A DNA stretch of 56,938 bases from contig CAKULY010000012.1 of the NCBI GenBank assembly GCA_934667505.1, forward strand, positions 1-56,938, in the 5' to 3' direction. Positions 8,166 through 16,674 of this stretch are shown piece by piece. The position numbers and the translations under genes are program-made. Source of the stretch: an uncultured Treponema sp. (GTDB taxonomy: Bacteria > Spirochaetota > Spirochaetia > Treponematales > Treponemataceae). Position 1 is the first letter of the stretch. Every line of letters starts with the position of its first letter. The notes under the pieces were generated by a model, which was not told the origin of the DNA, did not search any database, and worked only from the letters and a program-made list of their open reading frames with translations.

Positions 8166-8309
8166 TGTCATTCCTTATAAAGAGAAGTCTAATAAGTTCA
8201 TCTCTCTCATTTTCAACTTCTAGAACATTCCCAAAAGATAAAAGTCTGATTTAAATATACTATATTTGCAAGAAAAATAAAGACTTTTATTGTTTTTTTT
8301 ACGAAAAAT

Positions 8310-9521
8310 GTGGAACTCTTAAAAAAACTTGATTATTATAAAAGTATGTCTAATATTCTTGATTACGTTGCTTGGCGAGGAGACCTTTCTTTTGAGGATT
8401 CTCCGTTTAATGAAATTGATTCTCTAATTCTTTGCCAGATTCTATATCTAAACTTTGATGGTCTTATGAAATCTAGGGATTTTTCCTCGTCAATTCCTTT
8501 GCACGAGCTTGCTGAAATCTTTAAAAACTCTCCAGATTTTGAAGCTCGTTCTGACACAGGGCTTTTAATAAATAAGCTTTCTTCCCAACTGCTGTTAGAG
8601 GCTGCAAAAACTGTTCGTTTTGGAAACATTTTGGCAACTGGCTATGATTCTATTATCGATTTAAAGAAAGAAGAGCAGTTTGCGGCAATGACTTATATAA
8701 TAGAAAAAAAACAGCTTTTTGTAGCTTATCGCGGCACAGACGACACTGTTGTCGGCTGGAAAGAGGACTGCAATCTTGCAATAATGAACGAAGTTCCAGC
8801 TCAAAAAGATGCTGTTCTGTATCTTCAGGATGTTGCAAATAATTTAAAAGGAACAATAACTGTCGCTGGTCATTCAAAGGGTGGGAATCTTGCTGTCTTT
8901 GCTTCTGCGCTTTGCGATAAAAAAATAAAGAATCGAATTGAAAAAATCTATAATAACGATGGACCTGGCTTTACAGAAAAAAGGCTTGAATCTCAAGAAT
9001 TTTATGAAATTATTCCAAAGCTTTGTTCGTTTTATCCTCAGCTTTCAATCGTGGGAATGATTTTTCGCCATAAAGGCTGTTTTCAAGTTGTAGAAAGCGA
9101 TGAATCAGGCGTAATGCAGCACGATCCATTTTCGTGGCACATAAAAGGAAAAGAATTTGTTCAAGTCGACGGTTTTGACAAAGCTAGCAAGCTTTTTTAT
9201 GATTCGTTTAATAAGTGGATAGACATACTTTCTACCAAAGATAGAGAAATTTTTGTAGAAACTCTTTTTGAAATAATTCACGCGACCGGCGCGAAAACAA
9301 ATTCTGAAATAAAAGCGAATATGTTTAAGAATTCCGTAAGAATTCTTGCAGCGTTAAGAAAACTTTCACCTGAGCTTAGAAAAATTATGGAAGAGGTTTT
9401 AAAATCGTTATTCCATATTGTCCATGAAGATTTGCCGAGTTTTTCAGAGCTGGAAAAAGAGCGGAAATTAAAAGCAAAGCCGAAAAAAAATAATTGCGAA
9501 TCAAAAACAGAGCCAAAATAA
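8310..9521 (+). CDS. Mbeg1-like (DUF2974) alpha/beta-hydrolase
   Basis: A 403-residue protein of the Mbeg1-like/DUF2974 group, a branch of lipase-like alpha/beta-hydrolases. The nucleophile elbow is GHSKGG (Ser189), preceded by the typical AYRGTDDTVVGWKED segment and followed by NNDGPGF. The physiological substrate of this family is not established. No signal peptide is present, so it is probably cytosolic. The open frame starts with GTG at 8310; an ATG at 8346 is an alternative, and neither has a clear ribosome-binding site. The C-terminus is Lys-rich (KAKPKKN). The gene stands alone between a convergent/divergent neighbour and the FHA cluster. Confidence 0.82.
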   Translation: MELLKKLDYYKSMSNILDYVAWRGDLSFEDSPFNEIDSLILCQILYLNFDGLMKSRDFSSSIPLHELAEIFKNSPDFEARSDTGLLINKLSSQLLLEAAKTVRFGNILATGYDSIIDLKKEEQFAAMTYIIEKKQLFVAYRGTDDTVVGWKEDCNLAIMNEVPAQKDAVLYLQDVANNLKGTITVAGHSKGGNLAVFASALCDKKIKNRIEKIYNNDGPGFTEKRLESQEFYEIIPKLCSFYPQLSIVGMIFRHKGCFQVVESDESGVMQHDPFSWHIKGKEFVQVDGFDKASKLFYDSFNKWIDILSTKDREIFVETLFEIIHATGAKTNSEIKANMFKNSVRILAALRKLSPELRKIMEEVLKSLFHIVHEDLPSFSELEKERKLKAKPKKNNCESKTEPK

Positions 9522-9617
9522 AAACTGATGAACACCGCGTCTTTTAAAAAGTCAAAAATAGACGAAAAATAGACAAATTTATATTCTGGGTATATACTAA
9601 ATGTATTAGAAGGGAAG

Positions 9618-9697
9618 ATAAAAACTGTCAAAATACTGCCAGTTTTTATTTTAAAAGTTTGCGTTGCAAACTTTCTCATTGATTTTTTATGGGAGGC
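9618..9697 (+). promoter_or_regulatory. double-hairpin leader before the FHA gene
   Basis: Hairpin 1 is ATAAAAACTG / CAGTTTTTAT (9618-9627 with 9640-9649). Hairpin 2 is AAAGTTTGC / GCAAACTTT (9654-9662 with 9666-9674). The leader ends in TTTTTTATGGGAGG. The same arrangement, with shared words, precedes dnaK, and shorter forms precede tsaD, tyrA and the ferredoxin gene. Confidence 0.55.
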
Positions 9698-10051
9698 ATG
9701 AGAATTTTGCAAGATACAACAATTATTACAGATAGTCCTGTCGGTAGACATTTGGACGCAATTTCGGAATCAGTTCCGGCAAGTTATTTAATGTTCAATA
9801 AAAAGAAGATTAAACTTGTAGCAAAAATAACAATCGGCCGCGAATCTGATAATGATATTGTTGTTGACAATAAATTGGCAAGTCGGCATCACGCTATAAT
9901 ACAAAAAATTCGCGATGCTTATTTTATAAAAGACGAAAAGAGTACAAATGGAACTTTTGTGAACGGGCAGCGTATTCCTGACGGAAAATATGTTCGCCTT
10001 GCAACTGGAGACAAGATTACTATCGGCACAATGAGCCTTGTGATTTCTTAA
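9698..10051 (+). CDS. FHA-domain protein
   Basis: A small protein (117 residues from this start) that is essentially one forkhead-associated domain, a phosphothreonine-binding module. The core motifs are all present: TIGRESDNDIVV, the SRHHAII strand and STNGTFVNG. It is the first gene of a set with a PPP-like phosphatase and a Ser/Thr kinase, so it probably reads phosphorylation made by that kinase. The start is uncertain: ATG at 9689 overlaps the GGGAGG motif, ATG at 9698 is only one base after it, and TTG at 9707 has more normal spacing. The choice changes only the N-terminal few residues. Confidence 0.85.
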   Translation: MRILQDTTIITDSPVGRHLDAISESVPASYLMFNKKKIKLVAKITIGRESDNDIVVDNKLASRHHAIIQKIRDAYFIKDEKSTNGTFVNGQRIPDGKYVRLATGDKITIGTMSLVIS

Positions 10052-10061
10052 AATTAAGATT

Positions 10062-11099
10062 TTGAACGAAGATTTATTTAAAAAGCTTGAAAAATTTTCA
10101 TTTTCTCGCGAGCTTCCTACACATGATTATCTCTTTGAGTTAGCAGATAGAACCGCAGGCATTTTGGAATCTGAAAGTGATGTTTGGCGTCCCTGTTCAG
10201 AAAAGAAAGAGCTTGGCGGACTTTTGGACTTTACTGCCAAAGGCGTTGAAAATTTGCCTGCAATCATTGTTCCTGACCTTCATGCGCGTCCTTACTTTAT
10301 TTTTAATATAATGAAGTTTATTTTGCCAGATAATTTTATAGAAGAAAAAGCAGGAATTTCTGTATATGACGCTCTTTGCCAGAATTTAGTGCGCGTTATT
10401 TGTGTGGGGGATCTTCTTCATTCTGAGTTGAGAGGAAAGGAGCGGTGGCTCGCTGCAAAAGATGAATTTCTTGAAGGAAACTGCACTGGCGAAAATATGG
10501 CAAGCGAAATGGCAGAAGGGCTTTCTTTGCTGTCCGCGGTTATGGAATTAAAATGTGCTTTTCCAAAAAACTTCCACATATTAAAAGGTAACCATGAAAA
10601 CATTATGAATGTTAACAATCATGGTAATTTCCCCTTTAGAAAATTTGCAAACGAAGGCGAGATGGTCCGCATATTTATGGAAGAAATGTACGGCGATGAT
10701 GTTGTTATGGTGATTTTTTGCTTTGAAAATGCTTTGCCGCTCCTTGCCGCTTTGCCTTCTGTTGTAGTTTCCCATGCGGAGCCAGAAGTCGCTTTTTCTA
10801 AAGAACAGATAATAAACGGAATGGGCAACGATTTTGTTGTAAAAGCATTGACTTGGACTGGAAATGACGAAGCTGAAGAGGGTAGCGTCTTAAAGATGCT
10901 AAAAGAATTTACAACTTGCAAAGACCCTTTGGATGCTAGGTATATTGCCGGGCATAGACCTGTAAGCGGTAAGTATTTTTTACGGCAGGATGGACTTTTT
11001 GTTCAAATTCATAATCCAGAAAAACAACACATAGCGCTTGTTTCTAAAGATAGATTTTTTAATCCAAATACAGATATTGTAAGTGTTGTTCCAGAATAA
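10062..11099 (+). CDS. PPP-type metallophosphoesterase (putative protein phosphatase)
   Basis: A 345-residue metallophosphoesterase with a PPP-like motif series: DLHAR (in place of GDxHG, about residue 70), GDLLHSE (for GDxxDRG), LKGNHEN (GNHE), SHAEPE and AGHRPV. These supply the Asp, His and Asn ligands of the two-metal site. It is 16 bases upstream of a Ser/Thr kinase and 10 bases after the FHA gene. The natural reading is that it dephosphorylates targets of that kinase, but substrate specificity is not visible and a nucleotide phosphatase is possible. Translation appears to start at TTG (10062); no internal ATG is suitably placed. Confidence 0.8.
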   Translation: MNEDLFKKLEKFSFSRELPTHDYLFELADRTAGILESESDVWRPCSEKKELGGLLDFTAKGVENLPAIIVPDLHARPYFIFNIMKFILPDNFIEEKAGISVYDALCQNLVRVICVGDLLHSELRGKERWLAAKDEFLEGNCTGENMASEMAEGLSLLSAVMELKCAFPKNFHILKGNHENIMNVNNHGNFPFRKFANEGEMVRIFMEEMYGDDVVMVIFCFENALPLLAALPSVVVSHAEPEVAFSKEQIINGMGNDFVVKALTWTGNDEAEEGSVLKMLKEFTTCKDPLDARYIAGHRPVSGKYFLRQDGLFVQIHNPEKQHIALVSKDRFFNPNTDIVSVVPE

Positions 11100-11115
11100 T
11101 AAGTAAGGTGTAAAA

Positions 11116-12714
11116 ATGGCAGAAATTTTTCCTCACACAATAGGTAAGTATGAAGTTCAAGGGATAATTGCAAAAGGCGGAATGGGGGTAGTTTATAAGG
11201 CTATGCATCCTTCTCTAAAAAGGCAGGTCGTTATAAAAAAAATGACGGCTAGAAAAAATTCTGCGAATGTGGAACGATTCAAGCGAGAAGCTCAAATTTT
11301 GCTTGACTTACAAAGTCCATATATAGTCCATCTTTTTGACTACTTTACCGAAGGCGGTTACCGCTACATGGTGGAAGAATTTGTTGACGGCATGGCTCTG
11401 GATAAACTTTTACAAAAGCAAACAGTTTTAAGTCCGCAGCTGGCCATGCTGATTTTGCAGGATGCTTGCCTCGCTTTAAAATATGCCCATTCAAAGGATA
11501 TTGTTCATCGCGACATTAAGCCTGGAAATATTCTTATTTCTAAACGTGCAGAAATAAAGCTTGCCGACTTTGGAATTGCAACAGACTCTGCTGAAAACGA
11601 CTCTCTTACCGAAAGTGGTGTTGCTCTTGGAACTCCTGCCTATATGCCTCCTGAACAGTTTGAAAACAGCGCGGGCGTTGATTGCCGTGCAGACATTTAT
11701 GCGCTTGGAATTATGTTCTACGAAATGGTTACGGGCTCAAAGCCTTATCCAGGAACGCTTTCTGTAGAAACTTTAAACGTAATAAGAAAGGGAAAGTATA
11801 TATCGCCAAAAAAAATTGATAAGACAATTCCTTCCGTAGTCTGCCGCCTTATAAAAAAAATGCTAAAGCCAAATGCTAAAAAACGTTTTCAAAGCACAGT
11901 TCCTATTCTGAAGATAATAAAAAGATATTTGAAGCACTACGATGTTCACGCAATTCGTGTGCAGCTTGCAAAACTTATTCTTTCAAAAGACGGAATAAAG
12001 GAGCAGCCTTATATCCGCACAGATTTGAAAAAGAAAAAAGCCTGGACAATTTCACTTTGTTCTATTGCAGCTGTTTGTGGCATAGGAACCTTGTGGTTCA
12101 ATGGAATTTTTCATAAAACAATTTTACGCAGATGGTATACGCCTGTAAGCATTCAAATGAAAATGCCTGCAACTTCTTCTGCCGGTGCGGATTTGCCAGT
12201 AAGAGCATTTTTCTTTGAAAATGATGGAAACCTAATTCCAGAAGTTCCAAATACCCGCAGAGTCCTAACTCAGGTTTCCGAAAAACAATTCCCTGCGGAA
12301 AAAAATGCACGCAACAGAACTTACACTACTAAAGACATTTATCTTACGCATGGCAATTATCGCATAAAAGTTGTTGCAGGTCCTTACGTCTGGTGGAAGT
12401 CTTTCAGCGTTGACAGAAATGAAGTTGTTATAAATGCGGATTTTTTAAAGAATATGCGCCGTCAAGTTTCAATTCTGCCATCTGTTTATAATGCAAAAAC
12501 CGGGCAAGAAATAACTAATTCCACTTCTGTTACGATTTTTCAGAACAATGAATGGGTAAAGCTTCAGGATTTTCCTAAGGAAAAACTTATAAGCGGCAAT
12601 GTCTTTAAGTTTAAGTTTACTTGCGAAGGCTATCAAGAAGAAATCTTTTCTTTGCGATTAGATTGGTTGCAAGATACCTTATATATTGGCGCGAATTTAA
12701 TGCCAAATGATTAA
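11116..12714 (+). CDS. membrane-anchored Ser/Thr protein kinase (PknB-like)
   Basis: A 532-residue Hanks-type kinase. The catalytic domain occupies about residues 10-275: glycine loop AKGGMGVVYK, Lys41 in VVIKK, HRDIKPGN (131-138), DFG (151-153) and GTPAYMPPEQ. A membrane span follows at about 310-330 after a Lys-rich stop-transfer-like stretch, leaving about 200 residues outside. The exported part has beta-rich, PEGA-like segments (GNYRIKVVAGPYVWWKSFSV, YQEEIFSLRLDW) and no PASTA repeats, unlike PknB of Gram-positive bacteria. It sits with an FHA and a phosphatase gene, forming a phospho-signalling set; what it senses is unknown. Confidence 0.92.
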   Translation: MAEIFPHTIGKYEVQGIIAKGGMGVVYKAMHPSLKRQVVIKKMTARKNSANVERFKREAQILLDLQSPYIVHLFDYFTEGGYRYMVEEFVDGMALDKLLQKQTVLSPQLAMLILQDACLALKYAHSKDIVHRDIKPGNILISKRAEIKLADFGIATDSAENDSLTESGVALGTPAYMPPEQFENSAGVDCRADIYALGIMFYEMVTGSKPYPGTLSVETLNVIRKGKYISPKKIDKTIPSVVCRLIKKMLKPNAKKRFQSTVPILKIIKRYLKHYDVHAIRVQLAKLILSKDGIKEQPYIRTDLKKKKAWTISLCSIAAVCGIGTLWFNGIFHKTILRRWYTPVSIQMKMPATSSAGADLPVRAFFFENDGNLIPEVPNTRRVLTQVSEKQFPAEKNARNRTYTTKDIYLTHGNYRIKVVAGPYVWWKSFSVDRNEVVINADFLKNMRRQVSILPSVYNAKTGQEITNSTSVTIFQNNEWVKLQDFPKEKLISGNVFKFKFTCEGYQEEIFSLRLDWLQDTLYIGANLMPND

Positions 12715-12743
12715 GTTAAAACAAAAATCATTGTAATTTTTTC

Positions 12744-12772
12744 TTGTCTAAGTTTTATTATGCATATATATT
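12744..12772 (+). promoter_or_regulatory. promoter of lon, implying a leaderless mRNA
   Basis: TTGTCT (12744-12749), 17-base spacer, TATATT (12767-12772). The predicted transcription start, about 7 bases on, coincides with the ATG at 12779, and no Shine-Dalgarno precedes that ATG. Confidence 0.55.
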
Positions 12773-12778
12773 TAAAAT

Positions 12779-15358
12779 ATGATGCAAAACGAAGATAATG
12801 AAAATACTATTTTAAATGATAATATAATTAATTCTGCTGAATCTGATACAAATCAAGAAGAAAACACTGCTGTAAAATCAGAAAAAAGCAAGAGAACTTC
12901 AAAAACTGAAAAAACAAAAAAAAGAGGTGAAATTGTTCCTGCGGATTCTGTTTTGCCTAACAAGCTGCCAATAATCCCTTTGCAGGCAAGACCTATTTTT
13001 CCAGGAATTTTTACTCCTTTGATGATTAATTCTTCGGAAGACATAAAAACTGTAGACCAGGCTTATTCTTCTGACGGGCATATCGGAATTGTAATGCTAA
13101 AAAATGAGGAGGAGTTGGCATCTTATTCCGACTTGCATACAATTGGAACTGTAGCAAAAATCATAAAAAAAATAAATTTGCCTGACGGCGGAGTAAACGT
13201 CTTTATTTCTACAATTAAACGCTTTAGAATGAGAAAACCGCTGCATTCAAAGACTCCAATCGTGGCTGCTGTAGAATATCTTGAAGATGAAGAAGACGAC
13301 ACTTTTGAAGTAAAAGCTTTGACCCGCGCTCTTATAAGCGAAATGAAGGAGGTCAGCGAAAATAATCCTCTGTTTAGCGAAGAAATGCGCCTTAATATGG
13401 TGAATATTGACCATCCAGGAAAAATTGCTGACTTTATAGCTTCTATTTTAAATATTGACAAAGATGAGCAGCAAAAAGTTCTTGAAATGTTAAACGTTCG
13501 TCAAAGAATGGAGCAAGTCCTTGTGTTTATAAAAAAAGAGCAGGAGCTTCTTCGTGTGCAAAAAAAGATTCAAAAAGAATTGAACGAAAGAGTTGAAAAA
13601 AATCAGCGTGAATATTTTTTGCGCGAAGAATTGCGTTCTATTCAAGACGAATTGGGTACAGATGCCGATGGAAATGCCAGCGACTACAACAAATTTAAAC
13701 AAAAAATAGAAAGTTTTAATTTTGAAGGCGAAATAAAAGAGACCGTCGAAAGCGAACTTGAAAAATTTCATATAATGGAAGTAGGTTCGCCAGAATACTC
13801 TACAAGCCGCAACTATCTTGAGCTTATAACTCAACTGCCTTGGAACGAAGTTCCATGCGAAAACTATAATCTTAAAAGCGCAAAAAAAATTCTAGAAAAC
13901 GACCATTACGGACTCGATGACGTAAAAAAGAGAATAATGGAATTCCTTTCTGTAAGAAAGTTAAAGCAAGATACAAAAGGTTCTATTCTTCTTTTGGTCG
14001 GTCCTCCAGGAGTCGGAAAAACTAGCATAGGAAAGTCTATTGCAAATGCGATGGAAAAACCGTTCTACCGATTTAGTGTCGGCGGAATGCGCGACGAAGC
14101 TGAAATAAAGGGCCACCGCCGAACGTACATCGGTTCCATGTGCGGAAAGATTATTCAGGGATTAAAGATTACTCACACAAAATCACCTGTTTTTATGATA
14201 GATGAAATTGATAAAATGGGTTCTAGTAATATGGGCGATCCTGCTAGCGCCTTGCTAGAAGTTCTTGACCCAGAGCAGAATATAAATTTCCGTGATAATT
14301 ATTTGGATTTGCCTTTTGATGTTTCTAACGTCTTTTTTATTCTAACTGCAAATACTCTTGATACGATTCCAGAGCCGCTTTTGGACAGGTCGGAAATAAT
14401 TCAGCTTTCAGGTTATATAGACCAAGAAAAGTTTGAAATTGCAAAGAAATATCTTATTCCTAAAAACCTTGAAAAAAATGGATTAAAAAAATCGCAAGTA
14501 AAATATACAAAGGCTGCAATTTTACGCATCGCAGAAGAATACGCTCGGGAATCTGGTGTCCGCAACTATGAAAAAAATATAGACAAAATTCATAGAAAAC
14601 TCGTGACAGAAATTATGAGCGAGGCCGAAGCTAAATATTCTGAAGCCATTGAAAATGCAAGAAAAGAAGGAAAGTCAAAAAAAGATTTGGCAGAAATTTC
14701 TTTTGAACAGTTTATTGAAAAAAATAAAGAATTTGAAATTGATGCTGATAGCCTTGAAAAATACCTAGGCAAGCCAGTCTTTGATGAAAGCGAAGTAAAA
14801 AAGGCTAGTGTGCCTGGCACTGCAATAGGACTTGCCTGGACTAGTATGGGGGGCGACACTTTGCTGATTGAAAGCATGTCATTTCCTGGAAAAGGCGAGC
14901 TGATTCTTACAGGTCAAATGGGCGATGTAATGAAGGAATCTGCCTCTATTGCATTGGACTGGGCAAAAAAATATGTTATTTCTAAAAAAATAAAAAAGCC
15001 TGACTGGTTTGAAAAAAATACAATTCATCTCCATATACCCGAAGGTGCAACTCCTAAGGATGGTCCAAGTGCGGGTATAACTATGGCAACAACATTTGTT
15101 TCCTTGTTTACAGGAAAAACAATTAGACCAAAGCTTGCAATGACGGGGGAACTTTCCCTTACAGGTCAAGTTTTGCCTATCGGTGGCCTTAGGGAAAAAA
15201 CAGTAGCGGCAAAACGCAATGGAATAAAAATAATCCTAATTCCTAAAGCTAACGAAAAAGATTTGGACGAAATTCCAGAGCACGTAAAATCTGGCATAAA
15301 ATTCATTCCAGAAACACGCGTTGAAGATGTTATAGAATATGTTTTTTCTAAAAGATAA
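12779..15358 (+). CDS. lon: ATP-dependent Lon protease
   Basis: An 859-residue Lon protease, which unfolds and degrades damaged or regulatory proteins in the cytosol. The order is an N-terminal substrate-binding LON domain after a 45-residue charged, disordered head (unusually long and Lys/Glu-rich), an AAA+ module (Walker A GPPGVGKT, 408-415; Walker B MIDEIDK), and the protease domain with Ser764 in DGPSAG and Lys807 in LREKT. The Ser-Lys spacing of 43 matches E. coli Lon. It is preceded by a promoter whose start point falls on the ATG, suggesting leaderless translation, and followed by an intrinsic terminator at 15388-15423, so it is a single-gene unit. Confidence 0.97.
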   Translation: MMQNEDNENTILNDNIINSAESDTNQEENTAVKSEKSKRTSKTEKTKKRGEIVPADSVLPNKLPIIPLQARPIFPGIFTPLMINSSEDIKTVDQAYSSDGHIGIVMLKNEEELASYSDLHTIGTVAKIIKKINLPDGGVNVFISTIKRFRMRKPLHSKTPIVAAVEYLEDEEDDTFEVKALTRALISEMKEVSENNPLFSEEMRLNMVNIDHPGKIADFIASILNIDKDEQQKVLEMLNVRQRMEQVLVFIKKEQELLRVQKKIQKELNERVEKNQREYFLREELRSIQDELGTDADGNASDYNKFKQKIESFNFEGEIKETVESELEKFHIMEVGSPEYSTSRNYLELITQLPWNEVPCENYNLKSAKKILENDHYGLDDVKKRIMEFLSVRKLKQDTKGSILLLVGPPGVGKTSIGKSIANAMEKPFYRFSVGGMRDEAEIKGHRRTYIGSMCGKIIQGLKITHTKSPVFMIDEIDKMGSSNMGDPASALLEVLDPEQNINFRDNYLDLPFDVSNVFFILTANTLDTIPEPLLDRSEIIQLSGYIDQEKFEIAKKYLIPKNLEKNGLKKSQVKYTKAAILRIAEEYARESGVRNYEKNIDKIHRKLVTEIMSEAEAKYSEAIENARKEGKSKKDLAEISFEQFIEKNKEFEIDADSLEKYLGKPVFDESEVKKASVPGTAIGLAWTSMGGDTLLIESMSFPGKGELILTGQMGDVMKESASIALDWAKKYVISKKIKKPDWFEKNTIHLHIPEGATPKDGPSAGITMATTFVSLFTGKTIRPKLAMTGELSLTGQVLPIGGLREKTVAAKRNGIKIILIPKANEKDLDEIPEHVKSGIKFIPETRVEDVIEYVFSKR

Positions 15359-15387
15359 GAAATTCGATTTTTGACCTGCAGATTATA

Positions 15388-15423
15388 AAAAAGGGGATTT
15401 CTGTTAGAAGTCCCCTTTTTTTT
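15388..15423 (+). terminator. intrinsic terminator of lon
   Basis: AAAAGGGGATTT pairs with AAGTCCCCTTTT (one G-T pair) and runs into a tract of more than eight T. It sits between convergent lon and thrH and could serve both. Confidence 0.8.
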
Positions 15424-15433
15424 GCTAATCGTT

Positions 15434-16039
15434 TTATTCGCTGATAACTTTTTTTATCGCCGAAAGAAGTTCTCCATATTCTGTAAAAGCGGGGTATTGA
15501 GGATAGTCGTTTTTTATTTGCTCTGTTGTCCTGAATAAAAATCCTGCTTTCGATGCTTGAATCATTCCTAAGTCATTAAAACTGTCTCCGCTTGCTATTG
15601 TGTCAAATCCACACGATTGCAATGCCTTTACCGTTGTAAATTTTGATTTTTCGCATCTCATTTTATAACCAGTAATTTGACCGTCTGGAGCGACTTTTAA
15701 CGTATTGCAAAAAATTGTAGGCATGCCAAGTTTTTTCATAAGAGGTGCAGCGAATTGTTCAAATGTGTCGCTTAAGATTATTGCTTGTGTGCATGAACGC
15801 AGTTCATCAAGGAATTCTTTTGCCCCTGGTAAAGGCTCTATTTTTGCAATAGTATTTTGAATTTCTTTTAATCCTAGACCGTGCTGCTTTAGAATCCCAA
15901 TTCTGTAATTCATCAATTTATCGTAATCCGGCTCGTCACGTGTCGTCTTTTTTAATTCTTCTATTCCAGTTTCCTGAGCGAATGCTATCCATATTTCTGG
16001 AACTAAAACCCCTTCTAAATCTAAACAAGTCACATACAT
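15434..16039 (-). CDS. thrH: ThrH: phosphoserine phosphatase / homoserine phosphotransferase
   Basis: A 201-residue HAD-superfamily enzyme very similar to Pseudomonas ThrH, which dephosphorylates phosphoserine and can transfer the phosphate to homoserine. The first motif is CLDLEGVLVPEIW with the family-typical DLE rather than DxD. Motif II is in ILSDTFEQF and motif III/IV is SGDSFNDLGMI. The open frame extends to a TTG at 16060, but GAGGAG lies eight bases before the ATG at 16039, so that start is chosen. It stands alone, convergent with lon. It would contribute to serine or threonine metabolism. Confidence 0.93.
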   Translation of the reverse strand: MYVTCLDLEGVLVPEIWIAFAQETGIEELKKTTRDEPDYDKLMNYRIGILKQHGLGLKEIQNTIAKIEPLPGAKEFLDELRSCTQAIILSDTFEQFAAPLMKKLGMPTIFCNTLKVAPDGQITGYKMRCEKSKFTTVKALQSCGFDTIASGDSFNDLGMIQASKAGFLFRTTEQIKNDYPQYPAFTEYGELLSAIKKVISE

Positions 16040-16179
16040 AATTAGAACTCCTCGTGTCAAATTTATTTAATTTTTCTAAAAATTCGACTTTCCACCTCAT
16101 TATAACGTAATAAATAGAACTCTTAAAGAGATTTTTTATTAATTATCCTAAACTTTGAGTTTTTATAATTATTTTTTTT

Positions 16180-16250
16180 CTACCTAATTCTACCTAATTA
16201 GTACTTTAAAAATATGGTAGTACGCTTAAAAATTATGGTATGTTTTTCAA
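16180..16250 (+). promoter_or_regulatory. possible enhancer site: tandem and inverted CTACCTAATT motifs
   Basis: CTACCTAATT occurs twice head to tail (16180-16189 and 16190-16199), followed by two opposite-facing relatives (AATATGGTAG at 16211-16220, AATTATGGTA at 16231-16240). The cluster lies 150-220 bases upstream of the sigma-54 promoter, the usual distance for activator sites. Function is inferred from position only. Confidence 0.35.
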
Positions 16251-16403
16251 AAAAGGTCAAAATATGTGCAATAATTTATACAGTGTATAAAATTATATCT
16301 GCGATTTTTCTATATTTTGAAAAAAAAATGTTTAAACCAGGGAAAATCTGCTTTGAAAATTTAAAAAAAATGACAATGCACTTACCATTATTATTTTTAA
16401 TAC

Positions 16404-16420
16404 TTGGCACGAAACTTGCT
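16404..16420 (+). promoter_or_regulatory. sigma-54 (-24/-12) promoter
   Basis: TTGGCACGAAACTTGCT matches the sigma-54 consensus TGGCACG-N4-TTGCW at every defined position, with GG (16406-16407) and GC (16418-16419) in the required spacing. Transcription would start near 16431, running into the folded segment 16465-16598 and then the YibQ-like gene. Treponemes are known to carry rpoN. Chance occurrence of all defined bases in such AT-rich DNA is unlikely. Confidence 0.7.
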
Positions 16421-16430
16421 TTATATTTTG

Positions 16431-16600
16431 TAGTTAGTTTGTTTTTTTCGTTTTTTTAATATATACGGGAAACCGTGACATTGGTGAGTTTTTCGGGGGT
16501 GGAAGCCCGAATTCAGCAAGGATTGCCAAAGAAGTGGCTGTTTATTTTGTGATGCCACAAACAAATGGTAAAAGAAACATTCTTACAATCCTTGCTGATG
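16431..16600 (+). ncRNA. candidate structured RNA downstream of the sigma-54 promoter
   Basis: Three elements fold well. ACGG-GAAA-CCGT is a GNRA tetraloop hairpin (16465-16476). TTCGGG / CCCGAA forms a second stem (16492-16497 with 16106+400, i.e. 16506-16511). A perfect 13-bp stem joins 16513-16525 (TCAGCAAGGATTG) to 16586-16598 and encloses an internal hairpin GTGGC / GCCAC (16534-16538 with 16554-16558). No intrinsic terminator follows, so it may be either a processed small RNA or the 5' leader of the gene at 16735. It matches no riboswitch class I know. Confidence 0.45.
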
Positions 16601-16674
16601 AGAGTTTATTTATCTTATGCATTTGCATTAAATTCTATAAAAAAGTTTGCTAGACATTTTGAGCGTTTGTCGAT

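Noticed and set aside
8187..8247. Possible decayed copy of the 131-bp repeat upstream of the BI-1 family gene
   Set aside because: Only GTCTAATAAGTTC and CCCAAAAGATA are recognisable, in an order that does not match the intact element; too weak to annotate.
16214..16459. 81-codon open frame upstream of the sigma-54 promoter
   Set aside because: No ribosome-binding site, low-complexity hydrophobic composition, and the frame runs through the sigma-54 promoter; most likely chance in AT-rich DNA.
16431..16600. 6S RNA, SRP RNA, tmRNA or a known riboswitch
   Set aside because: The long closing stem recalls 6S RNA, but the signature sequences of SRP RNA, tmRNA, RNase P and the common riboswitch classes are not present.
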